Positions 31,203 to 44,769 of a DNA stretch of 64,000 nucleotides are shown here, in pieces (position 1 is the stretch's first letter; each line of letters opens with the position of its first letter). The stretch covers positions 1 through 64,000 of the forward strand of contig BBCA01000001.1 of assembly GCA_001311805.1 (NCBI GenBank), given 5' to 3'. This DNA comes from Lentibacillus juripiscarius JCM 12147. Its GTDB lineage: Bacteria; Bacillota; Bacilli; Bacillales_D; Amphibacillaceae. Below the pieces are notes generated by a model, which had not been told where the DNA came from, did no database searches, and saw only the letters and a list, made by a program, of their open reading frames with translations. A program made the translations under genes and the position numbers.

Positions 31203-32156
31203 CTAATCAAACAGGATGCTGACCGATTTCAATTCATGTACACGGGTAATTGCTTCGCCTATTAGCGGGGCAACAGATAATTCGTTGACTTTTTCACTCC
31301 GCTTCTCATCCGGGAGCGGAATGGAATTGGTCACAACCAATTCTTTGATTTTCGAGTCATTTATCCGTTCCATTGCCGGACCTGACAGTACCGGATGTGT
31401 GCAGCATGCATATACATCTTTAGCCCCGTTCTCAATCAGTGCATTTGCAGCCATTGTAATGGTCCCTGCTGTATCAATGATGTCATCAATAAGTATGGCC
31501 GTTTTACCTTCAATGTTACCGACAATATTCATTACTTCTGCAACATTCGGACGCGGCCTGCGTTTGTCAATAATTCCGATTGGTGCTTTAAGACGATCAG
31601 CCATCTTTCTGGCTCGTGTCACACCGCCATGGTCCGGAGAAACAATAACTACATCATCAAAGTTTTTCGCCTCAAAGTAATCTGACAAAATCGGTACACC
31701 CTGTAAATGATCGATTGGAACATCAAAGAATCCTTGAATCTGCGGCGCGTGCAGGTCAAGGGTAATCACACGGTCGGCACCGGATGATTCGAGTAGATTG
31801 GCGACGAGTTTAGAGGTAATCGGCTCTCTGGACCTTGCCTTGCGATCCTGTCTGGCATAACCATAGTATGGCATCACGAGATTAATGGACCTCGCTGACG
31901 CACGTTTTAGCGCATCAATCATAATCAAGAGCTCCATCAGATGCTGATTGACCGGTGATGAGGTGGACTGAACAACGTACACATCACAGCCACGCACACT
32001 TTCCTCAATATTAATTTGAATTTCACCGTCACTGAATGTTTTGACCGTACACTTGCCCAATTCTGTTCCAATATGATTAGCGATGTCCTCAGCCAGTTCC
32101 GGATTGGAATTTAACGAAAACACTTTCAAAAATGGATCTTTATAGCCAGACGCCAT
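31203..32156 (-). CDS. prs: Ribose-phosphate pyrophosphokinase
   Basis: Makes PRPP from ribose-5-phosphate and ATP. From the ATG at 32156 (M-A-S-G-Y-K-D-P) it is exactly 317 residues, the B. subtilis length. Visible are [16 protein letters not shown], the ATP-binding [17 protein letters not shown] and the PRPP loop [13 protein letters not shown]. As printed it is fused in frame behind GlmU, but TGGAGG eight bases before the ATG and a one-base-removed GlmU stop show they are separate genes. Confidence 0.96.
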   Translation of the reverse strand: MASGYKDPFLKVFSLNSNPELAEDIANHIGTELGKCTVKTFSDGEIQINIEESVRGCDVYVVQSTSSPVNQHLMELLIMIDALKRASARSINLVMPYYGYARQDRKARSREPITSKLVANLLESSGADRVITLDLHAPQIQGFFDVPIDHLQGVPILSDYFEAKNFDDVVIVSPDHGGVTRARKMADRLKAPIGIIDKRRPRPNVAEVMNIVGNIEGKTAILIDDIIDTAGTITMAANALIENGAKDVYACCTHPVLSGPAMERINDSKIKELVVTNSIPLPDEKRSEKVNELSVAPLIGEAITRVHELKSVSILFD

Positions 32157-32170
32157 GGAAAAACCCTCCA

Positions 32171-33547
32171 TTAATCTTTTTTGATTTTTGATTCTTGATG
32201 CATATCCTTCTTTATTCGTCTGTCTTGCACGGGCAATTGACAATGAATCCCCGGGCACATCATTTGTGATTGTCGATCCTGCGGCGACATAAGAGCCTTC
32301 CCCTACCGTCACCGGAGCAATCAGATTGGAGTTACAGCCGATGAATGAATCGTCCTCAATGGTTGTTAAATACTTATTGTTTCCATCATAGTTAACTGTA
32401 ATCGTTCCGCAGCCAACATTGACATTACTGCCAACTTCAGCATCCCCGATATAGCTCAAGTGGGACACTTTGCTATTATCTCCCAGGGACGATTTTTTCA
32501 CTTCCACAAAGTTGCCGATCCTTGCTTCACTGCCAACCGAAGTCTCCGGCCGGATATGAGCATACGGCCCAACCTGTACCCGGTCGCCAATTCGGCTGTC
32601 TTTAGCGACACTATGCCGAATGACAGTAGATTGTCCAACAGAACAATTGTCAATTTCTGTATACGGCCCTATTTCGGCGTCCGTTTTAATGGTTGTCTTG
32701 CCTGTAATAATGGAACCGGGGTGAATCAGGACATCTGAATCAATGACAGCTTCCAGCCCAATGTATGTGTTATCCGGATCAATAAGTGTTACACCATTTT
32801 GCATATGGTTTTCATTAATGCGCCGTTGCATCACTTTCTCGGCGCGGGCCAATGCTTTCCTGTCATTGATCCCCCATAGTTTCTTCAAGTCGAGCGTCTG
32901 AAAAGCACTCACTTTTTCACCGCGGCTTTGCAGAATTTCGATGACATCCGGCAAGTAATACTCACCTTGTGCATTGTCATTCGATATGTGCTGCAGTGCC
33001 TCAAACAGTGTTCTGTTATCAAACAGTATGTTCCTGTATTGATCTCGTCTACTAGACGTTCACTATCCGATGCATCCTTCTGTTCGACAATCCGCTCTAC
33101 TTCTTTTTGTTCATTACGAATAACCCTGCCGTAACCTGCAGGGTTGAGAGCCTTAGCTGTTAAAATTGTCGCCTTGGCACCTTCCTGTTCATGATGCTCG
33201 AAAAGCGTCTGGTACGTTTCACTTGTAATCAATGGAGTGTCTCCACATACGACAATCGTCGTTCCGTCCTTATCTTTCAGCAAATCTTCCGCCTGCAATA
33301 CGGCATGACCTGTTCCCAGCTGTTCTTCCTGCAGAACCAGCCGGCTTTCATTACCGATGTACTCGGCCACTTTATCAGCACCATGGCCTACAATCGTTAC
33401 CATTTCATCGGGGCTCACTGCACTCAATTGGCCTGTCACATGCTGCACCATCGGACGCCCGGCAACCGGATGAAGCACTTTATACAGCTTGGACTTCATT
33501 CTGGTCCCCTGTCCTGCAGCAAGGATTACTGCATATCGTTTCGCCAT
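32171..33547 (-). CDS. glmU: Bifunctional UDP-N-acetylglucosamine pyrophosphorylase/acetyltransferase (frameshifted)
   Basis: Makes UDP-GlcNAc for peptidoglycan. The uridyltransferase domain ([22 protein letters not shown]) starts at the ATG at 33547 (M-A-K-R-Y). A shift near 33030 precedes the linker and the left-handed beta-helix acetyltransferase ([20 protein letters not shown]). At the C-terminus, the six-T run at 32177-32182 carries the frame into prs; with five Ts the protein ends RIKNQKD and stops at 32171. Corrected length about 458 residues. Confidence 0.95.
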
Positions 33548-33764
33548 GAAGAATCCTCCATTCTGAATATCCATTATGAATATATCTTAAAAAAGACGAA
33601 TTTCAATTCATAAGCATAACAGGACACAGGGGAGAATAAGGACATTTAAAATTTTCACTTAACGCTAAAGCGGTTCTTAGAAAAGCGTTCTTAGCTTTCT
33701 TAGAACCCCTTAAGATTTGGAGTGCGATTAGCTTTTGTTCACTTGTGAGAAAGTATCTTATACC

Positions 33765-33803
33765 AAAAAAGAAGGCTAACCTGCCCGCAGATTAGACTTC
33801 TTG
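33765..33803 (-). terminator. Terminator after spoVG
   Basis: Minus strand AAGAAGTCTAATCTGCGGGC-AGGTTAGCCTTCTTTTTT, about 12 bp 3' of spoVG. The interval 33548-33764 to glmU has no gene; an imperfect inverted repeat GGTTCTTAG ... CTTAGAACC lies at 33672-33708. Confidence 0.85.
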
Positions 33804-33814
33804 TTGATTGCAGT

Positions 33815-34105
33815 TTAGGAAGCACCAGCTTCTTCGTAATTTTCTTCTGTTTCTCCGACAAGATGATATTCTTCCAGGACGGCCTCCTGAATCTTGCCAC
33901 GAGTACTGGAATTAATTGGGTGCGCAATGTCCCTAAATTCCCCATCCGGTGTGCGCTTGGAAGGCATTGCCACAAACAGGCCATTGTTTCCATCGATAAC
34001 ACGAATATCATGAACGACAAACTCCTCATCCATCGTGATTGATGCAATTGCCCGCATCCTTCCATCTGTGTTTACGCGGCGTAATCTGACGTCAGTAACT
34101 TCCAT
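33815..34105 (-). CDS. spoVG: Septation/regulatory RNA-binding protein SpoVG
   Basis: A 96-residue regulator with the family core [42 protein letters not shown] and FRDIAHPIN. The start follows AAAGGTGGTG. A recognisable sigma-H promoter lies just upstream. In B. subtilis the order is purR-yabJ-spoVG; here yabJ is missing and only 82 bp separate purR from spoVG. Confidence 0.97.
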   Translation of the reverse strand: MEVTDVRLRRVNTDGRMRAIASITMDEEFVVHDIRVIDGNNGLFVAMPSKRTPDGEFRDIAHPINSSTRGKIQEAVLEEYHLVGETEENYEEAGAS

Positions 34106-34143
34106 GATGTTTCACCACCTTTTACTTTTGTACTTACTATACA

Positions 34144-34171
34144 TAATTCAACAAACTATAAGAAATCCTGC
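34144..34171 (-). promoter_or_regulatory. Sigma-H promoter of spoVG
   Basis: Minus strand -35 GCAGGATTT (34163-34171) and -10 GTTGAATTA (34144-34152) match RNAGGAWWW / RNNGAATWW, closely like the B. subtilis spoVG promoter. The gap is 10 bases instead of 11, possibly an indel. Confidence 0.7.
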
Positions 34172-34187
34172 CTATTTTTTAAAAATT

Positions 34188-35053
34188 TTAAGAATTTGGA
34201 TATAAAAAATCTTTCCCTTTTCGGAAAAGACCTTTTACCACTCCGATACAAATATTCCCGGGAGCAACTGTTATGCGCTGATACTTCCCATCCACATCCG
34301 TAATCTTCACAAGTGATTTATAGTGATCAACCACCCGTTCATCTTCTTCATCATCCGCCTCAGCAAGCACACCGACTGCACTGACGTTGGCTTTGAACTC
34401 ATTCAACAGACTGATTATGCCGTTGATCGTTCCGCCAGCTTTCATGAAGTCGTCAACTATACAGACATTGGCATTCTCCTGCAGACTCCGTTTCGGCAGC
34501 ACCATTGTCTGAATTTTTCTAGACGAACCTGATACATAATTAATACTTACGGAGGACCCTTCCGTTACCCGCGGTCCCTTCTAACAATGACAACTGGAAC
34601 ATTTAAAACAGAAGCCACCGCATAGGCAAGCGGAATTCCCTTTGTAGCAACGGTCACAACGACATCAATATCCGCACCTGCAAAAGCTGATGCCAACACC
34701 CGCCCGACCTTACCGACCATTTTCGGATCACCTAAAATGTCACTCATGTATAAATAACCGCCGGGGGAGAATGCGTTCAGGATCTTCCAGCATATCGCAC
34801 AGTTCCCTAATAAAGGTCATGCTGTTCTCCTGTGAAAATTCTGGTATGAATCGAACTCCGCCAGATGCACCAGGCAATGTCTGCAAATGACCAATTCCTT
34901 CGCCCCGCATACACGGTCCACAATGTCCAAGTCCTCACTGATCGAGGATTTTGCTGCACCATACCACTCACTAAAAACTGGGAGTGCTGTATGTTCCCTT
35001 GGGCTTTCCATAAAATAGTTCATCAACGAAACTAGACGTTCACTTCTTTTCAT
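34188..35053 (-). CDS. purR: Purine operon repressor PurR (about three frameshifts)
   Basis: PRPP-responsive repressor of purine genes. The winged-helix N-terminus is MKRSERLVSLMNYFMESPRE; the phosphoribosyltransferase-fold domain carries VVTVATKGIPLAYAVA and the PRPP loop VCIVDDFMKAGGTINGI. Frames break near 34890, 34740-34800 and 34560, with recognisable protein in each segment up to FLYPNS. Corrected length about 287 residues. Confidence 0.92.
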
Positions 35054-35069
35054 ATAACCACCTCTAATA

Positions 35070-35082
35070 ATACCCGAATATT
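35070..35082 (+). promoter_or_regulatory. Candidate PurR box upstream of purR
   Basis: ATACCCGAATATT matches the PurBox AWWWCCGAACWWT at 11 of 13 positions and overlaps a TATAAT -10-like sequence (minus strand, 35080-35085) 17 bp upstream of purR. B. subtilis purR is autoregulated. Only one box is visible, and the paired -35 is poor. Confidence 0.4.
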
Positions 35083-35124
35083 ATAAGATAAATATACCAT
35101 TATTATACGTGTTCAGACAAATTT

Positions 35125-35980
35125 TTAGCGCTGATCAAGCAGCCGTACAATAAATACCTCATCACAAAACCGCGCAGTCCATTGTACACCCGCTTTGCCT
35201 TGCTGTATTGCCTGACGAAACCAGCTACTGTCGGACCACTTCCGCTCATGACTGCACCCGGGACGCCATTGGCAAGCATTTTTTCCTTTATCCGGCTCAC
35301 CTCCGGATGCATCGAAAAAGTTACACGCTCCAGCGCATTACCAGCACTGGCACAGAGCCTTTGGAAGTTTTTCTCCCGCAAGGACTGAATAACCTCTTCT
35401 GTTCGCGGATGCTCCAGTTCATCCATGTTTACCCTGGGGAAAATATGCCTCGTGGATATTCCAATATCCGGCTTGGCCAGCACGACATAGCAGCCAGGCG
35501 GTGAGGGCAATAAACGAATCTTTTCCCCATGCCCTGTTCCAATGGCAGTCGTGCCGTAAATACAAAAGGGCACATCAGAGCCAAGGCCTGTCCCCAGTTC
35601 AGCCAGCTCAGCCTGTGAAGCACCGACAGACCACATTTCATTAAGGCCGCGCAAAACAGCAGCCGCATCACTGCTGCCACCTCCAGTCCCGCTGCTACCG
35701 GTATGTTCTTTTTAATGTCTATCCGGACCCCCCGCGTCAATTGATAGTGATGCTTAAAAGCCGCCGCAGCCTTATAAGCAAGGTTCCGTTCGTCATCAGG
35801 GACATACCGGCTGTCCGCCGATACCTCAATTACATCACGGTGAAGTTCCTGGAGCTCAACGTGATCAGCTAAATCAACACTTGTCATGATCATCTCCACT
35901 TCGTGAAATCCATCCTCACGCTTTCCCAGAACATCAAGGGACAAGTTGATTTTAGCCGGAGCCCGTTCAAATAAACCCAT
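35125..35980 (-). CDS. ispE: 4-diphosphocytidyl-2-C-methyl-D-erythritol kinase (two frameshifts)
   Basis: GHMP kinase of the MEP isoprenoid pathway. N-terminal [21 protein letters not shown], then IPVAAGL and, after a shift near 35690, [15 protein letters not shown] second shift near 35155 converts the printed tail to [15 protein letters not shown] with a stop at 35125, matching the family's C-terminus. The start ATG at 35980 (M-G-L-F-E-R) is chosen by family alignment. Corrected length about 285. Confidence 0.93.
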
Positions 35981-36288
35981 CGCCGTCACCCACTTTAATT
36001 AGAAACAGTCTTTTCGTAAAAACCCACGTACTTTATGAAAAACTATAACAGATTGTATCACATTCCAAAAGAAGCTTCGACTCAAAACGAAATTTAAGCG
36101 GCGGTGCTTCACCATAATTCCTAAAAAGTGCATTAAAAAGGCAAACCCATTCAGGGTTTGCCTTTTTGGCAGTTAAGAAAGTATGAACCCTTTCTTTCTG
36201 CATAAGTCAACTAGGGCTTTCGCCATTAAGGCTTGTACTCCATAAAAGCACAAATCAAATCCCTGCAGCGATAAGCCAAGTTTTTAAA
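35981..36288. other. Gene-free interval between ispE and sspF
   Basis: 308 bp with no gene. It contains the sspF terminator at 36134-36168. The remaining bases show no conserved signal I can name; the ispE promoter should lie at its left end. Confidence 0.6.
36134..36168 (-). terminator. Terminator after sspF
   Basis: AAAAAGGCAAACCC-N6-GGGTTTGCCTTTTT, a strong symmetric stem able to act on both strands, about 120 bp 3' of sspF. Confidence 0.85.
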
Positions 36289-36456
36289 TTATTTCATCTG
36301 TTGCTCGGCCTTTTCAATTGCTCGTTTCACCATATTCCCGGCATCCTTCGCACGAATGCCGCCCCAGCCTTCCTGCTGCACTGTGTCGTAAAATCCTAAC
36401 TCTTTAGCAATTTCTTCTTTCAGTTGGTCCGACATCGCTCCGCCTCGCCTAGCCAA
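36289..36456 (-). CDS. sspF: Small acid-soluble spore protein, alpha/beta type (SspF)
   Basis: A 55-residue DNA-binding spore protein that protects DNA in the dormant spore. The block [20 protein letters not shown] followed by [15 protein letters not shown] is diagnostic of SspF. It starts at a TTG (M-A-R-R-G-G); a second TTG directly before it is equally close to the GGGG ribosome site. It lies between veg and ispE as in B. subtilis. Confidence 0.9.
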   Translation of the reverse strand: MARRGGAMSDQLKEEIAKELGFYDTVQQEGWGGIRAKDAGNMVKRAIEKAEQQMK

Positions 36457-36648
36457 CAAAGAACATCCCCTTTCCTGAAAGAGTGGTTACGACACCTATA
36501 GTATATGAAAAGATCGAAAAACAAATTCCCGTTAAATTAATGAAAAGCAGGAAAAAGTTATGTCCGGCATATGTATTCTTTGCAGTACATCTTTTTTCGT
36601 CTAAAAGGAAAAACTGCAAATAAGGAAAAAGCAAGCAGCAAACGGTGT

Positions 36649-36923
36649 TTACTGCTCGGCAATCAATGCTCCTTCATTCATTGCTCCCTCATTCTGAAAG
36701 CTTAATTCCACTGTCTCTGTCAATACGTCCGCATAGCTGTAAGAAACACGTTCGAATGCATTTTCATCCTGGTCCAGTTCAACAATAAAACAGAAGGATA
36801 TGTTTCTGCCAACACACCATAGCGTTCAATCGTTTTCCTTCTGCCGCCATTGGCTTTTAACCGCAGCCGCCTGCCGACCTGGCCTTCAAGACCTTGCTTA
36901 ATTTCGATTAATGTTTTTGCCAC
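36649..36923 (-). CDS. veg: Veg protein (one frameshift)
   Basis: Small conserved protein linked to biofilm matrix expression in B. subtilis. From the GTG at 36923 (after AGGTGGAG) it reads [17 protein letters not shown], then [25 protein letters not shown] missing T near 36795 turns [19 protein letters not shown] into a wrong frame; restored, it ends GALIAEQ at 36649. About 91 residues. Two strong tandem promoters lie upstream. Confidence 0.92.
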
Positions 36924-36946
36924 TATACTCCACCTCACTCCCATTC

Positions 36947-36975
36947 ATATTAGCATATGCTTGTTTAAAAGTCAA
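36947..36975 (-). promoter_or_regulatory. veg promoter, proximal
   Basis: Minus strand TTGACT (36970-36975), 17-base spacer, TAATAT (36947-36952), about 30 bp upstream of the veg GTG. Confidence 0.75.
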
Positions 36976-36987
36976 ATAAAACTTTTA

Positions 36988-37017
36988 ATTATACCAGCAT
37001 AGCTTTTCGAATGTCAA
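36988..37017 (-). promoter_or_regulatory. veg promoter, distal
   Basis: Minus strand perfect TTGACA (37012-37017) and TATAAT (36988-36993) with an 18-base spacer. Pveg of B. subtilis is a classic strong constitutive promoter. Confidence 0.75.
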
Positions 37018-37166
37018 TAACAAAAACACTTTTCACGTTTATTATTACAAAAGTTAACAATTTATGTATGCGTTTTCAAATTTTGTGCATAAAAGGGGTT
37101 CTAAACCCGAAAATGGACAGGAACAAGGAAGCAATCGTTCCTGTCTATGGAGTAGTGGCAATTTCG

Positions 37167-38040
37167 TCAGCTATCTTCCTCGTCATCAGGTATATAAGGA
37201 ACTCCTGTCCGCAGCAGCCCTCTTGTTTCAATGCCACCCATCCCCTTTTCACCGGTCATGGTGTTCCGGAGTGCATCCCAGACACCGACTTTTTCCATGA
37301 ACGGGGTATAGGCAATCTTTGCAGCAATATACACTGGATCCAACGCATGAATATTAATGCGCAAAGGAGAACTGGCAAAATTCGCCCCTGCCCTAATAAG
37401 CGATTCAAAATGAGATTGACAGGCGCCTGCAAATATGACAAGTTCATCCAGATTCGGGTTTATCTCCCGGATAGCCCTGACGGTTTCTGCAAAAATATTT
37501 GGAGTTCCGGTATGCACGAATGTCTTTCTTCATGCCTTTATTACGGGAATAAGCATCATGACCAGTAATTACAACAATATTGGGCTGAATTTTCTCCACA
37601 AGTGAGCCAATTTCATGCGGCATGTCTTTTTCATGGATATGAACCCCATGAACCTGGAGACCAATCCGACTGTACAATTCAATGCACTTACGGAGGTACA
37701 TACGGTCACCATCTATATGCAGCACTTTCGTCGGCAGCTGAAAAAAACTCTCCGTATACTGGTACCCATTTGTTGTCTGGTATTCACGCTTTTCCTTCAT
37801 CAGCTGGTAATCTTGCCGGAACAAGCGATAGGAAAACTCCTCTTGCTCCTTCCTTTGCTTCTTCCGCTGTTCCAAATCTCTTTTCCCGACGTGTTCCAAA
37901 TCATCCAATGAGGCATCTGCGACAAGACGAAAGTCCTCGCCATGCAACAGAGCACTATTACCGGATATGGATGCAATGCGGAACAGCAAATCATGCTTAT
38001 GCGATTTTCGTGTTACCATCTCTCCTGCTGAAAAACTCAT
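37167..38040 (-). CDS. yabG: Sporulation-specific protease YabG (one frameshift)
   Basis: Cysteine protease that processes spore coat proteins after sigma-K activation. N-terminal GEMVTRKSHKHDLLFRIASI; central VLHIDGDRMYLRKCIELYSRIGL and IVVITGHDAYSRNKG; after a shift near 37475, INPNLDELVIFAGACQSHFE carries the conserved cysteine. Corrected length about 291. A sigma-K-type promoter lies 44 bp upstream. Confidence 0.92.
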
Positions 38041-38083
38041 AAAGCCACCTCACAGCCTCTGATTGGATGAATCTCCCTATCTG

Positions 38084-38111
38084 TAGACTATGAAGGATGG
38101 ACCTTTTCTGT
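38084..38111 (-). promoter_or_regulatory. Sigma-K promoter of yabG
   Basis: Minus strand CATAGTCTA (38084-38092) fits CATANNNTA exactly, with AC (38110-38111) 17 bases upstream. B. subtilis yabG is sigma-K dependent. Confidence 0.65.
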
Positions 38112-38148
38112 GCCGTTGACGTTAGAAAAAAAACGGTTGCTCCAAAGC

Positions 38149-38184
38149 AAAAAAAGCGATTGCATATAGCAGGCAATCGCTTTT
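38149..38184 (-). terminator. Terminator after rsmA
   Basis: Minus strand AAAAGCGATTGCC-N8-GCAATCGCTTTTTTT, directly at the rsmA stop. Confidence 0.9.
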
Positions 38185-38189
38185 GATAA

Positions 38190-39628
<1,439 letters not shown>

Positions 39629-39654
39629 ATGTATTCCTCTTCCCGAATAATAAT

Positions 39655-39682
39655 GCTCCTGTCACTATACCATGACAGGAGC
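39655..39682 (-). terminator. Terminator after yabE
   Basis: GCTCCTGTCA-N8-TGACAGGAGC, a perfect 10-bp stem, followed on the minus strand by ATTATTATT, 13 bp 3' of yabE. Confidence 0.75.
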
Positions 39683-39694
39683 TGTTTTCCTATT

Positions 39695-40916
39695 TTAGTC
39701 GAGTATTTTAACTTTAACGGTTTTTCGTCCAAAATTCAATGCCGCTGATTGACTTGAAAAATGGAGATCAATTCGGTTTCCGGCAATTTTTGAACCAGTA
39801 TCCCCAGCAATTGCCGTGCCATAGCCTTCCACCCAAACCTTCGTGCCCAGTGGAATGACACTTGTATCAACGGAAACAACTTTTGTTCGGGTTTGCCTTC
39901 AAATTAATACCAGTAGCTGTAGTACCCGAACAGCCATCACAATTAGCTGAATAAGCAGTGGCATTCATATACATTACCTTACCGCTATCGCTGTCGCTGT
40001 CATCAGAATCGTCACCAGAGTTGCTCGTATTGGACAGCGTCTTCAGATTCTGCTCTTTTTCCTTTGTACCGATTGCGACAACCCGGTTTTTGCTTTCGCG
40101 TCTAACTGTCTTATCAACCAGTTCCCGGTCAACCTCTTTGCCGTTTTCTTTCGTTACTTTGTATTTTTTGACCACCAAACCTTCTTTTCCTTCAGAAATG
40201 ACATTTTGCTTTCCTTTTGCCAGACTGTTGTCTTTTTGTTTTTCTACTTGGTAATCAATGGTCTCTTCTACTTTATCCGTCACTTTTTTAATACGGGTGA
40301 TGGTTACTGGTGTGTCTTTTTTAACCTTTTTATCTTTTGCTGGTTTAACTTTATCATGATCTTTAAGTTTGATGTCTTCTTTGTCCAGAAGTTCCCCGAC
40401 GGTTCCGCCATTTACCCAAATTTTTTCCTTTTCACCGCCGTCATTGACAGTCACCTGAAATGCTTTATCGATGGCAAGCGTCATACCATCCTCAATCGAT
40501 TCATCCTTGGCATGTGACGTCTCATCATGCTTTGTCACTTCAATGCCTTCCTCATCAAGGAATTTCTTCACGGTATCCATTGTTGTAAAATAACTTTTTT
40601 CATTCCCATCGACTGTAACGGTAACCTCACTGGCTTCATCGTATGTAACGTTCATATCATTTTTCAGTGCTGTGTTTAAATTATGGTTTAGTGCGTCATG
40701 CTCTTCATAGGTAATCCCTGCTTCGGCAAGTAATTCTTCAACGGTGTCTGCATGGGTCTTGACTGTTTGCTTTTCCCCATTTTCCGTCAGTGTCACTTCT
40801 GCTTTTGTTGTTTCGAAAATGACGAATCCGGAAAAAGCAATCAGTGCTATGATACCTGCACCAGAGAAAATCTGTTTCCAGGTCAGTTTTGGCAAAAGCT
40901 TTGAAAATATTCGCAT
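39695..40916 (-). CDS. yabE: Secreted Rpf/3D-domain cell-wall protein YabE (one frameshift)
   Basis: Exported cell-wall-active protein. An N-terminal signal or anchor (IFSGAGIIALIAFSGFVIF) is followed by three DUF348 repeats (FETTKAEVTLTENGE, YDEASEVTVTVDGNE, IDKAFQVTVNDGGE), a G5 domain and a linker rich in S, D and G. A C-terminal 3D domain (MNATAYSANCDGCSGTTATG) is cut by a shift near 39890 and resumes VVSVDTSVIPLGTKVWVEGY and GNRIDLHF, ending VKVKILD. Corrected length about 406. Confidence 0.92.
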
Positions 40917-41071
40917 GCTTCTTTGCCTCCTTTCACCGCGACTTTGATTATATTAACAGACCTATGCAATTGCAACGAAATTCCGTTTACGTTTCCTTTA
41001 CAGTTGGATTACAAATGATGACCACTTTGTGACAACCTTTCTAAAAGGTTGTCATGGCAGTACGTACAGCC

Positions 41072-41101
41072 ACAAAAAGAAGACTGACAATTGCCGTCAG
41101 T
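41072..41101 (-). terminator. Terminator after tatD
   Basis: Minus strand ACTGACGGCAATTGTCAGT followed by CTTCTTTTT, about 55 bp 3' of tatD. A second hairpin, GACAACCTTT/AAAGGTTGTC, lies at 41030-41053. Confidence 0.75.
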
Positions 41102-41155
41102 CCCATCAGATTATCCAATTTCCTATCATTTATTACACGCATTTTACAACAATCT

Positions 41156-41932
41156 TCACGCGTTATCGCCAATTTTAAAGAATGTAAAGGCATTTTCTGT
41201 CGTTTTTCTACTTAATTCATCGAATGGCATATCCCGGAGTTCAGCAATCTTCTCGGCCACCAGTTTAACGTAAGCAGGCTCGTTGCGCTTGCCGCGGTTG
41301 GGGTGTGGTGCCAGGAACGGAGCATCGGTCTCCACCAGCAGCCGGTCAAGCGGAACCTCGACAGCCACATCTTTTGGCAATGTTGCATTTTTGAATGTGA
41401 CTGGTCCGCCCAGCGATATGTAAAAATTCATATCGAGGAAGGTCGGCACATGTTTGGCATCGTCATTGTAGCAATGCATGATGCCACCAACATCCTTGGC
41501 ATTTTCCTCTTGCAGTACTTCAATAATATCCACCGTCGCTTCCCGGTTATGGATAATAATTGGCATACCGACCTTTTTGGCCAATTCAATTTGTTTGCGG
41601 AAAACATCTTTCTGCACATCTTTCGGTGATTTATCCCAATGATAGTCTAATCCCATTTCACCAATGGCCACCACTTTCGGATGTGCGGTCAGCTCTTCAA
41701 TCCATTCCAGGTCCTCATCTTGCATATCAATGGCATCAACGGGGTGCCAGCCGACAGCGGCATAAATTGTTTCATTCTGTTCGGCTAGTTCCAATGCCAA
41801 TGGGATAGTCTCCCGGTTAAAGCCGACCACGACCATGTATTGAACCCCAGCATCAAACGCACGCTGGATGGTTTCCTCTCTGTCTTCAGCAAATTGCTCC
41901 ACATTCAAATGCACATGTGTATCTACTAACAT
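41156..41932 (-). CDS. tatD: TatD-family metal-dependent deoxyribonuclease
   Basis: TIM-barrel nuclease with N-terminal metal ligands DTHVHLN, GEMGLDYHWD, IIHNREA and MHCYND, and C-terminal ETDAPFLAPHPNRGKRNEP. Uninterrupted, 258 residues. It follows metS as in B. subtilis (yabD). Confidence 0.96.
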   Translation of the reverse strand: MLVDTHVHLNVEQFAEDREETIQRAFDAGVQYMVVVGFNRETIPLALELAEQNETIYAAVGWHPVDAIDMQDEDLEWIEELTAHPKVVAIGEMGLDYHWDKSPKDVQKDVFRKQIELAKKVGMPIIIHNREATVDIIEVLQEENAKDVGGIMHCYNDDAKHVPTFLDMNFYISLGGPVTFKNATLPKDVAVEVPLDRLLVETDAPFLAPHPNRGKRNEPAYVKLVAEKIAELRDMPFDELSRKTTENAFTFFKIGDNA

Positions 41933-42009
41933 ACGATCACTCCTGTGATAAACGGATTTAACATACTTACAGTAACAAATTGTTGCTTCCTAAACACGCA
42001 GTGAAAATA

Positions 42010-42037
42010 GAAAAATCGGCAATACGGCCGATTTTTC
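42010..42037 (-). terminator. Terminator after metS
   Basis: Minus strand AGAAAAATCGGCCGTATTGCCGATTTTTCT, 17 bp 3' of metS. Confidence 0.85.
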
Positions 42038-42053
42038 TAAGGTTGGTTCAGGC

Positions 42054-44611
<2,558 letters not shown>

Positions 44612-44657
44612 ACAGCTAGAAACAGCAATTTATTTGCTGTGTTCCCATAGAATGTGC

Positions 44658-44704
44658 GAAAAGCGGCTGACGCATTGCCAAAACAACGTCAGCCGCTTTT
44701 TTTT
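44658..44704. terminator. Terminator between abrB and rsmI
   Basis: AAAAGCGGCTGACG-N17-CGTCAGCCGCTTTTTTTT between convergent abrB and rsmI; strong on the plus strand and usable on the minus. Confidence 0.9.
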
Positions 44705-44769
44705 GCTATTTACCCTGTTTGCGCAGATCTCCCACTTTTCCGTCCGGATGGAGCGTTTCCGGTTTCTGC

